From Burkholderiales bacterium (GTDB lineage Bacteria; Pseudomonadota; Gammaproteobacteria; Burkholderiales; Burkholderiaceae_C), in contig JAJUGJ010000004.1 in assembly GCA_029268225.1 (NCBI GenBank), forward strand, positions 124,001 to 188,000: 64,000 nucleotides of DNA, given 5' to 3'. The notes under the pieces are model-generated. The model ran no database searches. It worked only from the letters and a program-made list of their open reading frames with translations, and was not told where the DNA came from. The position numbers were made by a program, and so were the translations under genes. Shown here piece after piece: positions 37,451-45,828 of the stretch (positions within the stretch are counted from its first letter, which is position 1; each line of letters opens with the position of its first letter).

Positions 37451-38127
37451 TTTCCATCGAACAGGTCCTGAGCAAGGACGAGGTCCGTCACTTCCGCGCT
37501 CAGCTTGACCAGGCATCGTGGCAAGACGGCGGTCAGACGGCGGGCACCCTGGCGCGCAGCGTCAAACAGAACCAGCAACTGGCAGATGGCTCGGACACGG
37601 CCGTGCAACTGGGCGAGCACATCCTGCGTCGCCTGGCAGCGACCCCCCTGTTCATCTCCGCCGCCCTGCCCAAGAAGATCTACCCCCCCAAGTTCAATCG
37701 CTACGCCGACGGTGGCACCTACGGCGCCCATGTCGACAGTGCAGTGATGCAGGTGCCAGGCACCCAGATCACGGTGCGCAGCGACCTCTCCGCCACCCTG
37801 TTTCTGGCCGAACCGGATGAATACGACGGCGGCGAGCTGGAAATTGAAGGCCCGTTCGGCGTGCAAGCGGTGAAGCTGGCGGCCGGCGACATGGTGCTCT
37901 ACCCCTCTTCCAGCCTTCATCGGGTCACACCCGTCACGCGCGGCGCACGCGTGGCCTCGTTCTTCTGGATCGAAAGCATGGTGGGCGACGAAGGTGAACG
38001 CACCCTGCTGTTTGACCTCGACCAGGCCATCCAGGGCCTCACACCACGGACCGCCCCCGACGACCCCCAGTTGCTCAAGCTGACCGGCGTTTATCACAAC
38101 CTGCTGCGCCGCTGGGCCAGCACCTGA
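37444..38127 (+). CDS. piuC: PiuC/YbiX-type Fe(II)/2-oxoglutarate dioxygenase
   Basis: A 227-residue PKHD-type hydroxylase. The iron ligands appear as His96 and Asp98 ([10 protein letters not shown]) and His159 ([10 protein letters not shown]), with Arg169 as the likely 2-oxoglutarate contact. [13 protein letters not shown] and [11 protein letters not shown] are family hallmarks. YbiX and PiuC are encoded next to catecholate siderophore receptors (Fiu, PiuA); their substrate is unclear. The ATG at 37444 lies inside the 3' end of the oxidase gene. Confidence 0.93.
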   Translation: MLISIEQVLSKDEVRHFRAQLDQASWQDGGQTAGTLARSVKQNQQLADGSDTAVQLGEHILRRLAATPLFISAALPKKIYPPKFNRYADGGTYGAHVDSAVMQVPGTQITVRSDLSATLFLAEPDEYDGGELEIEGPFGVQAVKLAAGDMVLYPSSSLHRVTPVTRGARVASFFWIESMVGDEGERTLLFDLDQAIQGLTPRTAPDDPQLLKLTGVYHNLLRRWAST

Positions 38128-38162
38128 TGCATCGTCCCCCACCGCCCCACACGACACACACC

Positions 38163-39176
38163 ATGATGAAACCACTGCTCCTCTCGCTCTCCCTGCTCGC
38201 AGCCAGCATGGGCGCCATGGCCAAGGATCAGGTTTTGAACCTGTACTCGGCACGCCACTATCAAACCGATGAAGCGCTGTACAGCAACTTCACCAAGCAG
38301 ACCGGCATCAAGATCAACAGGCTGGATGGTCGTGCGGAAGAGTTGCTGGAACGCATCCGCAATGAAGGCGCCAACAGCCCTGCAGACGTCCTGATCACCG
38401 TCGACGCTGCCAACCTGGCCGTGGCCGATGCGTGGGGCGTCTTCGCGCCTGTCAAATCCAAGTTACTGGAAGCACGCATTCCAGCTCACCTGCGGTCGGC
38501 GACATGGTTTGCGTTTTCCACACGCGCCCGCGTGATCATCTACAACCGCAAGCTGCTCAAGCCCACCGACGTCGCCACCTACGAGTCCCTCGCCGACCCC
38601 AAACTGAAGGGACTGGTGTGCAGCCGCTCGGGCAACCACCCCTACAACCTGTCTCTGGTGGCTGCACTGGTGGCGCACAACGGCGAGGCCAAGACGGAAC
38701 AATGGGCCAAGGGCGTGGTCGCCAACTTCGCAACCCCACCACGTGGCGGTGACAACGATCAGATCAAGTCGGTGGCCAGTGGTGAGTGCGGTGTGGCCGT
38801 GTCCAACACCTACTACCTGGCGCGCTTTCTCAATTCAGAGCGCGTGGAAGAACGCAATCTGATCAAGCGCCTGGGCATCGTCATGCCGAACCAGAGCAGC
38901 TATGGCACCCACGTCAATGTCTCGGGCGCCGGTGTGGTCAAGACCTCCAAGAACAAGGAAGCGGCCGTTCGCTTCCTGGAGTACCTGGCCAGCGATGAGG
39001 CCCAACGCTATCTGGCCGAAGGCAACAACGAATGGCCTGCCGTGCCCGGGGTCAAGATCGACAACGAGGGGCTGGAAGACCTCGGCACCTTCAAGGCCGA
39101 CACCCTGCCGCTGAGCGTGCTGTCCAGCCAGCTGGTCCCGGCGCAGAAACTGCTGGATCGCGCCGGCTACCGCTGA
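38163..39176 (+). CDS. Periplasmic Fe(III)-binding protein of an ABC importer (FbpA/FutA-like)
   Basis: A 337-residue substrate-binding protein. Signal peptide MMKPLLLSLSLLAASMGAMA, mature start KDQVLNLYSARHYQTDEAL. Iron-binding proteins of this class use several Tyr; YSARHYQTD and SNTYYLARF carry the expected ones. AARFLEYLASDEAQ-like VRFLEYLASDEAQRYLAEGN is the usual C-terminal helix. No permease or ATPase gene follows (the next gene is on the other strand), so the import machinery must lie elsewhere or be shared. It is last in the receptor-oxidase-piuC run, 35 bp after piuC. Confidence 0.93.
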   Translation: MMKPLLLSLSLLAASMGAMAKDQVLNLYSARHYQTDEALYSNFTKQTGIKINRLDGRAEELLERIRNEGANSPADVLITVDAANLAVADAWGVFAPVKSKLLEARIPAHLRSATWFAFSTRARVIIYNRKLLKPTDVATYESLADPKLKGLVCSRSGNHPYNLSLVAALVAHNGEAKTEQWAKGVVANFATPPRGGDNDQIKSVASGECGVAVSNTYYLARFLNSERVEERNLIKRLGIVMPNQSSYGTHVNVSGAGVVKTSKNKEAAVRFLEYLASDEAQRYLAEGNNEWPAVPGVKIDNEGLEDLGTFKADTLPLSVLSSQLVPAQKLLDRAGYR

Positions 39177-39180
39177 TCCC

Positions 39181-40446
39181 TCAGGAGACGGCCCGCAAGC
39201 GTGTGGGGCGTTTCTTGCGCCCCAGCCCCATCTGCTTGAACACGGTCTTGAGAAAGACCCACAACGCACTCTCGTTCGGCCGTGGTGCCTCGCCACGCCC
39301 GATGCGCTTGAGTTGCCCTGTGTACCAGCTCACCTCCATCAGCCCCATGCGGTCGATCGGGGGAATGCCCGTCTTGATCGGGCGCACCTGCTCACGGGGC
39401 GCCTGCCCACTCAACAGACGGTTGGCCACGTCGGGCTCGATGGCCAGGGCCCGCGCCAGGCCGACCATGTCCACCGCCCCAGAGGTGAGGGCCGCCGCCA
39501 TGCCTTCCAGCGACCGAAAGCCCCCCGTCACCACCAGCGGCACCGACACCGCCTGGCGGGCCTTCTCGGCAAACGCGAGGAAGTAGGCCTCGCGTTGGCG
39601 GGTGCTCTCCTTCACCGGCGCCCCAGCCGTCTTCACACCCGTCATGGCCGGTGCCTCATAGGTGCCGCCGGAAATCTCGATCAGGTCGATGCCCGCCTGC
39701 GCCAAGGCGCGGATGGTGTCGAGCGACTCCTCTTCGGTGAAGCCGCCACGCTGAAAATCGGCCGAATTGAGCTTGATGCCAATCGGGAAGTCAGGCCCGA
39801 CCGCATCGCGCATCGCCGCCAGCACCGCCAGCACGAAGCGACGTCGCTTCTCGGGCGTACCGCCCCACTCATCGGTACGCTGGTTGTGGTGCGGGGAGAG
39901 GAACTGGCTGACCAGATAGCCGTGCGCACCATGGATCTGCACCCCCGTGAAGCCAGCCCGCTGGACGATGCCAGCGGCCCGCCCAAAGCGTGCGATCAAC
40001 TCCCGCACCTCGGCATCGGTGAGCTCGCGTGGCGTCGGGAAGAAGGCTTGCATGTCCTTGCGAAACGGCACGGCCGACGGCGCCACATTCTCCTTGTTCA
40101 AACCCTTTGGCGCCTGTTTGCCTGGATGGTTGAGTTGCACCCAGCACTGCGTCCCGTGGCGCGTCGCGGCCTGGGCCCAGGCCTGCAATGCAGCCATCTG
40201 GCTGTCGTCCTCGATCACAACATTGCCTGGTTCGCCCAGCGCACGCCGGTCGATCATGACATTGCCTGTGACGCACAAGCCCACGCCCCCGTCGGCCCAG
40301 GCACCATACAGACGCGCCAACTCGGGAGTGGCGTGCCCCTGGCGCGTGCCCAGGGCCTCGCTCATCGCCGATTTGAACAGGCGGTTTCGGACCCGCCCAC
40401 CACGGGGCAAAGGAAAGGGTTGGGCCAACACGGCTTGAGGCTGCAT
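39181..40446 (-). CDS. NADH:flavin oxidoreductase (Old Yellow Enzyme family)
   Basis: A 421-residue FMN TIM barrel: NRLFKSAMSEALGT, QLNHPGKQAPKGLN, the OYE signature GFTGVQIHGAHGYLVSQFLSP with the substrate-binding His pair, DEWGGTPEKRRRFVLAVLAAMR, and SGAVDMVGLARALAIEP for phosphate binding. It has no iron-sulfur domain, so it is a single-domain ene-reductase-like enzyme. The C-terminal ~60 residues extend past the barrel with a basic tail. Its natural substrate is unknown. It converges with the iron-binding protein gene, with stops 4 bp apart. Confidence 0.9.
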   Translation of the reverse strand: MQPQAVLAQPFPLPRGGRVRNRLFKSAMSEALGTRQGHATPELARLYGAWADGGVGLCVTGNVMIDRRALGEPGNVVIEDDSQMAALQAWAQAATRHGTQCWVQLNHPGKQAPKGLNKENVAPSAVPFRKDMQAFFPTPRELTDAEVRELIARFGRAAGIVQRAGFTGVQIHGAHGYLVSQFLSPHHNQRTDEWGGTPEKRRRFVLAVLAAMRDAVGPDFPIGIKLNSADFQRGGFTEEESLDTIRALAQAGIDLIEISGGTYEAPAMTGVKTAGAPVKESTRQREAYFLAFAEKARQAVSVPLVVTGGFRSLEGMAAALTSGAVDMVGLARALAIEPDVANRLLSGQAPREQVRPIKTGIPPIDRMGLMEVSWYTGQLKRIGRGEAPRPNESALWVFLKTVFKQMGLGRKKRPTRLRAVS

Positions 40447-40679
40447 TCAGGACTCCGGGAAATTAGGACAACGCGCGAAAACACGCACCCGGATTGAACA
40501 CCAAAGCCCTTGTCCCCGTGCTTTTCAGGGGGCACATGGCGGTACAAAGCGTGCCACACGGCGGTTTTGCCCAGGAAAAGCATTACCATCGCCGAGGCAA
40601 GACCCAGTGTGCCGCGTGCGTGCACCGCCAACACCTGGGCTCAAATCAGATCTGACTCACCAAAATTGGAGTGAAACTC

Positions 40680-40988
40680 ATGGCAACTGCAAAGAAAGCC
40701 CCGGCCAAGGCCGAAGGCACCAAGGCTCCCGCAGCCAAGCGCGCCCCCAATGCGGCTTTCCTCAAGCCCCTGACCCCCAGCCCGCTGCTGGCCGCCGTGA
40801 TCGGCGCCGCCCCGCTGCCCCGCACCGAAGTGACCAAGAAGGTCTGGGAATACATCAAGAAGCACAACCTGCAAGACGCCGCCAACAAGCGCAACATCAA
40901 TGCCGATGCCAAGCTCAAGCCCATCTTCGGCAAGGACCAGGTCACGATGTTCGAACTGACCAAGCTGGTCAGCCAGCAACTGAGCTGA
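40680..40988 (+). CDS. SWIB/MDM2 domain protein
   Basis: A 102-residue basic protein. The first ~30 residues are Lys/Ala/Pro-rich (MATAKKAPAKAEGTKAPAAK), like histone tails, and the rest is a SWIB domain: AFLKPLTPSPLLAAVIGA, LPRTEVTKKVWEYIKKHNLQD, ADAKLKPIFGKDQVTMFELTKLV. SWIB domains are common in eukaryotic chromatin proteins and occur in some bacteria, including chlamydiae and Burkholderiales; the function here is unknown, perhaps nucleoid-associated. The ATG at 40680 follows GGAG at 8 nt. The gene is closed by an intrinsic terminator. Confidence 0.9.
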   Translation: MATAKKAPAKAEGTKAPAAKRAPNAAFLKPLTPSPLLAAVIGAAPLPRTEVTKKVWEYIKKHNLQDAANKRNINADAKLKPIFGKDQVTMFELTKLVSQQLS

Positions 40989-41038
40989 TCCCCCTGCCAC
41001 AGGCTGCGCTGACGAGCCCAGCCCGTGACACACCTCCA

Positions 41039-41062
41039 GCCCGGCCATGCCGGGCTTTTTTC
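41039..41062 (+). terminator. Intrinsic terminator after the SWIB gene
   Basis: Stem AGCCCGGC (41039-41046), loop CAT, GCCGGGCT (41050-41057), then T run to 41062. Confidence 0.88.
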
Positions 41063-41195
41063 ATGGCGGCCCCAGGGAAGCTACGGAGAGCGTTGCCCCC
41101 AGGGGTGACGCACAATGTGCCGCGCTGCCCCACGCCGGGTGGCACCCGATGCCCAACAGGCATCCGTCTTTGTGAACCACTTTCAGGAGAACCCC

Positions 41196-41432
41196 ATGTG
41201 GAAGATTTTGGTGGCCTTTGTGGCCTTTGCGGCCCTGGCCATTTTCGTGCTGATGAAGAGCGGTGGCGACATCGACATGGGCGGTGAGAAGCACGGCATC
41301 GAAGTGGACCACAGCGCCTCGGCCGCTTCGGACGTGTCGGCCCCTGCCAGCGAAGCAGCCCCGGTGGCCAGCGCCGCCGCTGTGGAAGCCGCATCGGCTG
41401 CCTCGCAAGCCGCCAGCGCTGCCAGCAACTGA
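41196..41432 (+). CDS. Small membrane-anchored Ala/Ser-rich protein
   Basis: A 78-residue protein of unknown function. MWKILVAFVAFAALAIFVLM is a single membrane helix at the N-terminus; KSGGDIDMGGEKHGIEVDHS follows, then a low-complexity Ala/Ser/Glu tail (ASAASDVSAPASEAAP...). It has a good ribosome-binding site (CAGGAGAACCCC) and normal codon use, so it is likely a real gene. The topology with the tail in the periplasm is a guess. Confidence 0.7.
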   Translation: MWKILVAFVAFAALAIFVLMKSGGDIDMGGEKHGIEVDHSASAASDVSAPASEAAPVASAAAVEAASAASQAASAASN

Positions 41433-41461
41433 TCGACCGCGCCTCGGCTGAGGCGCCGCGC

Positions 41462-41962
41462 TCAACCCGGCTCGCCCACCTGATGGTGGGTCAAGCCGGT
41501 GTGGCCCCGCTCCGCGGCCAGCCACTGCAACACGGGAATGGTGCCCGGCAAGACCGGCCCCACCTCCACCGGCAGCGTCTGCCAGGCCATGTGTTGCGAC
41601 TCCTTCATCTCGAACTCCCCCTGCCACTCGTACACCTTGCAGAAATGCAGGCGCACACGCGCGTGGGGATAGTCCATCAGCTCCACCTGCCAGGGATGGG
41701 CTTCGCCAATGGTGACGCCGATCTCTTCGTGCAGCTCACGGCGCAGGGCCTGCTCGACCGTTTCACCGGCCTCCAGCTTTCCGCCCGGAAACTCCCAGTA
41801 GCCCGCATACACCTTGCCCTGTGGCCGTGAGGTCAGCAGGAAGCGGCTCTCGCGCCCCTGGGCATCGCGCTCGATCAGCACACCCACGGCCACCTCGACC
41901 GGTATGCGGTCGGTGGCATCCATCACGTGGTACGACTTGCGCTCGGTCGAGGACTCAGACAT
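41462..41962 (-). CDS. NUDIX hydrolase (MutT-like)
   Basis: A 166-residue NUDIX protein. The Nudix box GKLEAGETVEQALRRELHEEIGV matches Gx5Ex7REUxEExGU (given in parts), preceded by YAGYWEFPGG as in MutT, so 8-oxo-dGTP hydrolysis is the best guess. VAVGVLIERDAQGRESRFLLTSRP starts the fold. The ATG at 41962 overlaps the stop of the DUF815 gene by 8 bp, so the pair is coupled. Confidence 0.9.
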   Translation of the reverse strand: MSESSTERKSYHVMDATDRIPVEVAVGVLIERDAQGRESRFLLTSRPQGKVYAGYWEFPGGKLEAGETVEQALRRELHEEIGVTIGEAHPWQVELMDYPHARVRLHFCKVYEWQGEFEMKESQHMAWQTLPVEVGPVLPGTIPVLQWLAAERGHTGLTHHQVGEPG

Positions 41963-42869
41963 GGCTGGCTCCGCTGTGGTCACGGCCGGCGTAATCGCGG
42001 GCAAACTGATAGGCCACGCGGCCTGACCGCGAGCCTCGCTCCAGCGCCCACAGCAAAGCCTGCGGTCGGGCCACATCCATCACACCGTCGGGCAGGCCGA
42101 AGTGGCTCAGCCACTGCGCCACAATGGCCAGGTACTCGTCCTGCGTGAAGGGGTAGAAGCTGATCCACAGCCCGAAGCGTTCGGACAACGAAATTTTCTC
42201 TTCCACCGCCTCGCCGGGATGCAGTTCGCCATCGCTGGTGTGCTTGTAGGTGGCGTTGTCCGAGTGGTATTCGGGCAGCAGGTGGCGGCGGTTGGACGTG
42301 GCCATCAGCAGCACGTTGTCGCCGCCGGCGGAGACGGTGCCATCCAGGATGGACTTGAGCGCCTTGTAGCCGGGCTCGCCCTCATCGAAGCTCAGGTCAT
42401 CACAAAAGATGATGAAGCGCTCGGGACGGGTGCTCACCAGATCGATCAGATCGGGCAGGTCGATCATGTCGGACTTGTCCACCTCGATGAGGCGCAGGCC
42501 CTGCGTGGCATGGGCTTGCAGCCCGGCCTTGACCAGGGAGGACTTGCCGGTGCCGCGCGCGCCCGACAGCAACACGTTGTTGGCCGGCTTGCCTGCCACG
42601 AACTGCGCCAGGTTGCGGGCGAAGCGCTCTTTCTGGGTGTCCACCTCCTGCAGGTCGGCATAGGTGATGTGGGCCACGTGGCGCACCGGCTCCAGCCGGC
42701 CAGCCGCCCAGGCCTGTCCGCTGCGCTTGCGATAGCGGAAGGCCATCGAGGCCGACCAGTCGGGCGCCAGCACAACATGTTGAGAAGAAGGCAGCAAGGC
42801 ATCGAGTCGCGTCACCAGCGACTCGGCACGCTGCAGCAGGGAGATCAGGGCGGGGTCAAGCGTCGTCAT
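41955..42869 (-). CDS. DUF815-family AAA-like ATP-binding protein
   Basis: A 304-residue P-loop protein. Walker A is LLSGARGTGKSSLVKAGL near residue 102; a Walker B-like RFIIFCDDLSFDEGEPGYKALKSIL and a sensor segment LLMATSNRRHLLPEY follow, all typical of DUF815. The N-terminal ~90 residues carry a YADLQEVDTQKERFARN linker. Function unknown, but it is often next to mutT in betaproteobacteria, as here. Confidence 0.9.
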   Translation of the reverse strand: MTTLDPALISLLQRAESLVTRLDALLPSSQHVVLAPDWSASMAFRYRKRSGQAWAAGRLEPVRHVAHITYADLQEVDTQKERFARNLAQFVAGKPANNVLLSGARGTGKSSLVKAGLQAHATQGLRLIEVDKSDMIDLPDLIDLVSTRPERFIIFCDDLSFDEGEPGYKALKSILDGTVSAGGDNVLLMATSNRRHLLPEYHSDNATYKHTSDGELHPGEAVEEKISLSERFGLWISFYPFTQDEYLAIVAQWLSHFGLPDGVMDVARPQALLWALERGSRSGRVAYQFARDYAGRDHSGASHV

Positions 42870-42902
42870 GCGGGCAGTGTAGCGACTGCCGCGCCCGCCA
42901 GC

Positions 42903-43601
42903 TCAACGCAGCAATTGCTGCACGCTGGCTTCGAGATGCTCGGTGGGCAAGCGCTGGAAACCGCTGCGCACAAAGCGCTGCAAGCGCCCCAGCAAGAAAC
43001 TGACCCCCAGCGAGGCCGCTGCCTGGGCCTCGACCGTGGGCGTGAGCGAGCCACGCGCGTCGGCCACCGCCTTGTGACTCTGGCGCAGCAAGGACTCCAG
43101 CCGATCCCACAGCTGGTTGATGCGCACCGACAGGCGCGCATGCTCCAGGATGAGCGCATCGCCCACCATCACGCGGCACATGCCGGGGTTCTTTTGCGCG
43201 AACTGGAGCACCAGCGCCAGCAGACGGGCCACCTGTTGGGCCGGATCGGGCTCGCGCGCCTGGATCTGGTTGGCGAGCGTGAACAGGCTGTCTTCAATGA
43301 AGGCGATCAAGCCTTCGAACATCTGCGCCTTGCTGGCGAAGTGGCGATACAAGGCCGCCTCACTGACCTGCAGGTGCTTGGCCAGGGCCGCCGTGGTGAT
43401 GCGATCGGCCTCAGGCTGTTCCAGCAACATGGCCAGGGCTCGCAGGATTTGTTCGCGCCGCTCACCAGGCTTGGGTCGTTTGCGCCCGGCGGCTGCGGGC
43501 GCACCCGGCGCGGCCTCGACAAGGACGGGGGAAGACGACGGGGAGGATGGCACCGCAGCCGCTGCGGTCTGTGCCGCCTGGGATGAGTACGCGTCCGACA
43601 T
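42903..43601 (-). CDS. slmA: Nucleoid occlusion factor SlmA (TetR family)
   Basis: A 232-residue TetR-type protein that, in E. coli, binds chromosomal sites and blocks FtsZ assembly over the nucleoid. A Ser/Ala/Pro-rich N-terminal tail of ~40 residues precedes the HTH domain: KPGERREQILRALAMLL, RITTAALAKHLQVSEAALYRHFASKAQMFEGLI (in parts). FIEDSLFTLANQIQ and the NPGMCRVMVGDALILEHARL segment match SlmA. The start MSDAYSS at 43601 has the strong GGAGGCTGG site. It follows the HAD gene by 20 bp. Confidence 0.92.
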   Translation of the reverse strand: MSDAYSSQAAQTAAAAVPSSPSSSPVLVEAAPGAPAAAGRKRPKPGERREQILRALAMLLEQPEADRITTAALAKHLQVSEAALYRHFASKAQMFEGLIAFIEDSLFTLANQIQAREPDPAQQVARLLALVLQFAQKNPGMCRVMVGDALILEHARLSVRINQLWDRLESLLRQSHKAVADARGSLTPTVEAQAAASLGVSFLLGRLQRFVRSGFQRLPTEHLEASVQQLLR

Positions 43602-43621
43602 CCAGCCTCCCTGAGTGGTGA

Positions 43622-44344
43622 TCACCGACTTGCCGTTCGGGCCCAGCGGTGCAGGGCCCGTAGCTTTTTGATTCTGACACACACCCATGAAGGCCGGCCG
43701 TGCAGGGGCACGCCCAACTCCGGGCCATGCGGATTGTGGCGCAGGTAGTGCTGCATCCACACCGTGCGCAGGCCCAGGCTGCGCGCGCTTTTGAGGTTGG
43801 CCACCGTGTCTTCGACCAGCACGCAGCGGTGGGCAGGCAGGCGGTGGCGTGCCAGCACGACGCGCATCATGCGGGCATCGGGCTTGGGCCGCAGGTCACC
43901 GAACACCCGCATGCCCTCGATCGAGATCACCCCCTCGAAGCATGAAGCCAGGTCCAGCGCGGTCAGCACACGCTTGGCATAGTCTGCCGGCGCGTTGGTC
44001 AGCAAGAACTTGCGCCCTGGCAGGCTGCGCAGCGCAGCGCGGTCCACAGGAGGGATGTGCAACTGCGCCTCCAGGCCGGGCAGCGTGTGGGTCTGGGCCA
44101 GAAAGTGCGCCGCGCGGATACCGTGGTGCTTCTCCAACCCCAACAAGGTGGCGCCATAGCGGCGCCAGTAGTGCATGCGAAGCCGGTCCGCATCGTCACG
44201 CGCCAGCCCCAGATGCTGCACGATGTAATCGGTCATCGAGCGATTGAGTCGCCCGAAAACAGCCTTGCTGGCATCGTGCAAGGTGTTGTCGAGGTCGAAC
44301 AGCCAGATGGGGGCCGCCAGCTCCGGCGCACGACGCGAGCTCAT
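43622..44344 (-). CDS. HAD-family pyrimidine 5'-nucleotidase (SDT1-like)
   Basis: A 240-residue HAD phosphatase. Motif I is WLFDLDNTLHDAS, motif II KFLLTNAPADY, motif III around RPKPDARMM and motif IV CVLVEDTVANLKSA. YWRRYGATLLGLEKHHGIRAAHFL is specific to the pyrimidine 5'-nucleotidase subgroup. It hydrolyses UMP/CMP-like nucleotides. Its ATG overlaps the stop of the glycosyltransferase gene (ATGA-type overlap), and slmA follows. The HAD-slmA pairing is common in Burkholderiales. Confidence 0.92.
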   Translation of the reverse strand: MSSRRAPELAAPIWLFDLDNTLHDASKAVFGRLNRSMTDYIVQHLGLARDDADRLRMHYWRRYGATLLGLEKHHGIRAAHFLAQTHTLPGLEAQLHIPPVDRAALRSLPGRKFLLTNAPADYAKRVLTALDLASCFEGVISIEGMRVFGDLRPKPDARMMRVVLARHRLPAHRCVLVEDTVANLKSARSLGLRTVWMQHYLRHNPHGPELGVPLHGRPSWVCVRIKKLRALHRWARTASR

Positions 44345-45822
44345 GGCGCCCCCCCAGGCGCACGCGGCAGCGCGGCCCAGTGCAGCACGTACGGCGCCAG
44401 TTGAGGCCGGTGCAACACCGGTGCCTGCACGGCCTGCCAGTTCACCCCTGCCGGGTCTTGGCCCGTCTGTGCGCGCAGCCAGGTCGCAAAGTCGGGGTTG
44501 CGCAAGTCCTGGGTGGTGGCCACAACCATCAGCGTATCGGGCATCGCCACGGGCCAGGTCAGCTTCGGCGTCTGAATCACAGGATCGCCACCCCAGGCCA
44601 ACCGCAAGTTGCCTCCGACGTGATGATGCGACACGAGCACGACGGGCGGCACCTCGCCCCAGGCCTGCTGCAACTGCGCGCCCAGGCCCACCAAAGGCAG
44701 ATTCTGGCGCGTCTGGACCTCGCCAGCGATCGGCCAGACGATGCGGGCCGACAGCAGCACGCCACACAAAAGGGCCAAGATCACTCCGCCCCTCACCATC
44801 ACCAGGCTGGCGCGCGAAGCCGCCACGTCGACCGAAGCTGCCAGCCACAGAGGGACAAAAAAGAGCAGCGGGAACAGCCAGCGCCCCTTGAACGACTCGG
44901 CACCGATGGCCAGCACAAAGACCAGTAACACCGCCATGACCACCCACAGCAAGCGGGTCAGGAGCACGCTGGCCGCGCAGCGCTGGTGGGCACGCCACCA
45001 CAACGGCACCGCCACCAGCAACCAGGGCACCAAAAAGGCCAACAGCCCCTTGATCAATCCGCCGAGCAACTCTCTCCAGGCGACCCAACCAGCGTCATCG
45101 TGGGCACCGATGAGCTTGTGGGTCGTCTGCGCTACCACCTCGGGGTGCTGCAACAACCACCTGCCGTGGGGGGCGCACAGCGCAATCATCAGCGCGCAGG
45201 CCCACACCACGCCCCCCGGACTCAAGCGGCGACGCCAGTCGGGCAAGGACAGCAAGGTGAGCAGCACGGACACCACAAAGATGACCGCATTGTGTTTGGA
45301 GAGCAGCGCACCCGCCGCCGCCAGCCCCGGCCAGGTGTAGGCCCACCAGACGCGACGCCGAACCGCCCACAAACTGCCCCACAACATGAGCGAAGCCATC
45401 GTGGCCGCCATCATCGAGTGGGTCAGGTCGCGTTGCGCCTCCCAGACGAAGGCCGGCAGCCATGCCAGCCCCAACAGCGACACGAGTCGCTGGCGCGACG
45501 ACAGCTGCAGTTCGTGGCCGATGCCCACGAAACTGACCGCCAAGGAGCCCAGCAGCGCGACCTTGACAAGGTAGAGCACCACCAGGCTGGGACCGGTCAT
45601 CTGCTCCAGCCCCCACAACACCCATGTGTAAAGCGGCGGCTGGTTGCTGTACCCCCACTGGAGGCCTTGCGCGAACACCAGTTGCTCAGCCTGGTCCAGC
45701 TCCGCGGTGGGCGAGGCCCACGCTTGCAGGCCCGCCACCACGATGAGGTACACGAGCGCGACGCCGAGCAGCCGGGCATCCAGCCGCGACCAGCGCTGCA
45801 TGCCCGACGCGTCGGTGTGCAT
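44341..45822 (-). CDS. GT39/ArnT-like membrane glycosyltransferase
   Basis: A 493-residue protein with 10-12 helices. The first periplasmic loop holds ELDQAEQLVFAQGLQWGYSNQPPLYTW, the acidic GT-C motif and the YxNQPP sequence of dolichol/undecaprenyl-phosphate-sugar-using transferases (in parts). LSKHNAVIFVVSVLL and GRWLFPLLFFVPLW match the PMT_2 domain. The acceptor (lipid A, protein or glycan) is unknown. It sits between argB (6 bp) and the HAD-slmA pair on the same strand, an envelope gene placed inside an otherwise metabolic cluster. Confidence 0.87.
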   Translation of the reverse strand: MHTDASGMQRWSRLDARLLGVALVYLIVVAGLQAWASPTAELDQAEQLVFAQGLQWGYSNQPPLYTWVLWGLEQMTGPSLVVLYLVKVALLGSLAVSFVGIGHELQLSSRQRLVSLLGLAWLPAFVWEAQRDLTHSMMAATMASLMLWGSLWAVRRRVWWAYTWPGLAAAGALLSKHNAVIFVVSVLLTLLSLPDWRRRLSPGGVVWACALMIALCAPHGRWLLQHPEVVAQTTHKLIGAHDDAGWVAWRELLGGLIKGLLAFLVPWLLVAVPLWWRAHQRCAASVLLTRLLWVVMAVLLVFVLAIGAESFKGRWLFPLLFFVPLWLAASVDVAASRASLVMVRGGVILALLCGVLLSARIVWPIAGEVQTRQNLPLVGLGAQLQQAWGEVPPVVLVSHHHVGGNLRLAWGGDPVIQTPKLTWPVAMPDTLMVVATTQDLRNPDFATWLRAQTGQDPAGVNWQAVQAPVLHRPQLAPYVLHWAALPRAPGGAP

Positions 45823-45828
45823 GAGCGA

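Noticed and set aside
41061-41627. 188-residue minus-strand frame opposite the small membrane protein
   Set aside because: Shadow composition; the plus-strand gene has a membrane helix and a good ribosome-binding site.
42102-43586. 494-residue frame on the plus strand opposite the DUF815 and slmA genes
   Set aside because: It spans two well-supported genes in antisense and has shadow-type composition.
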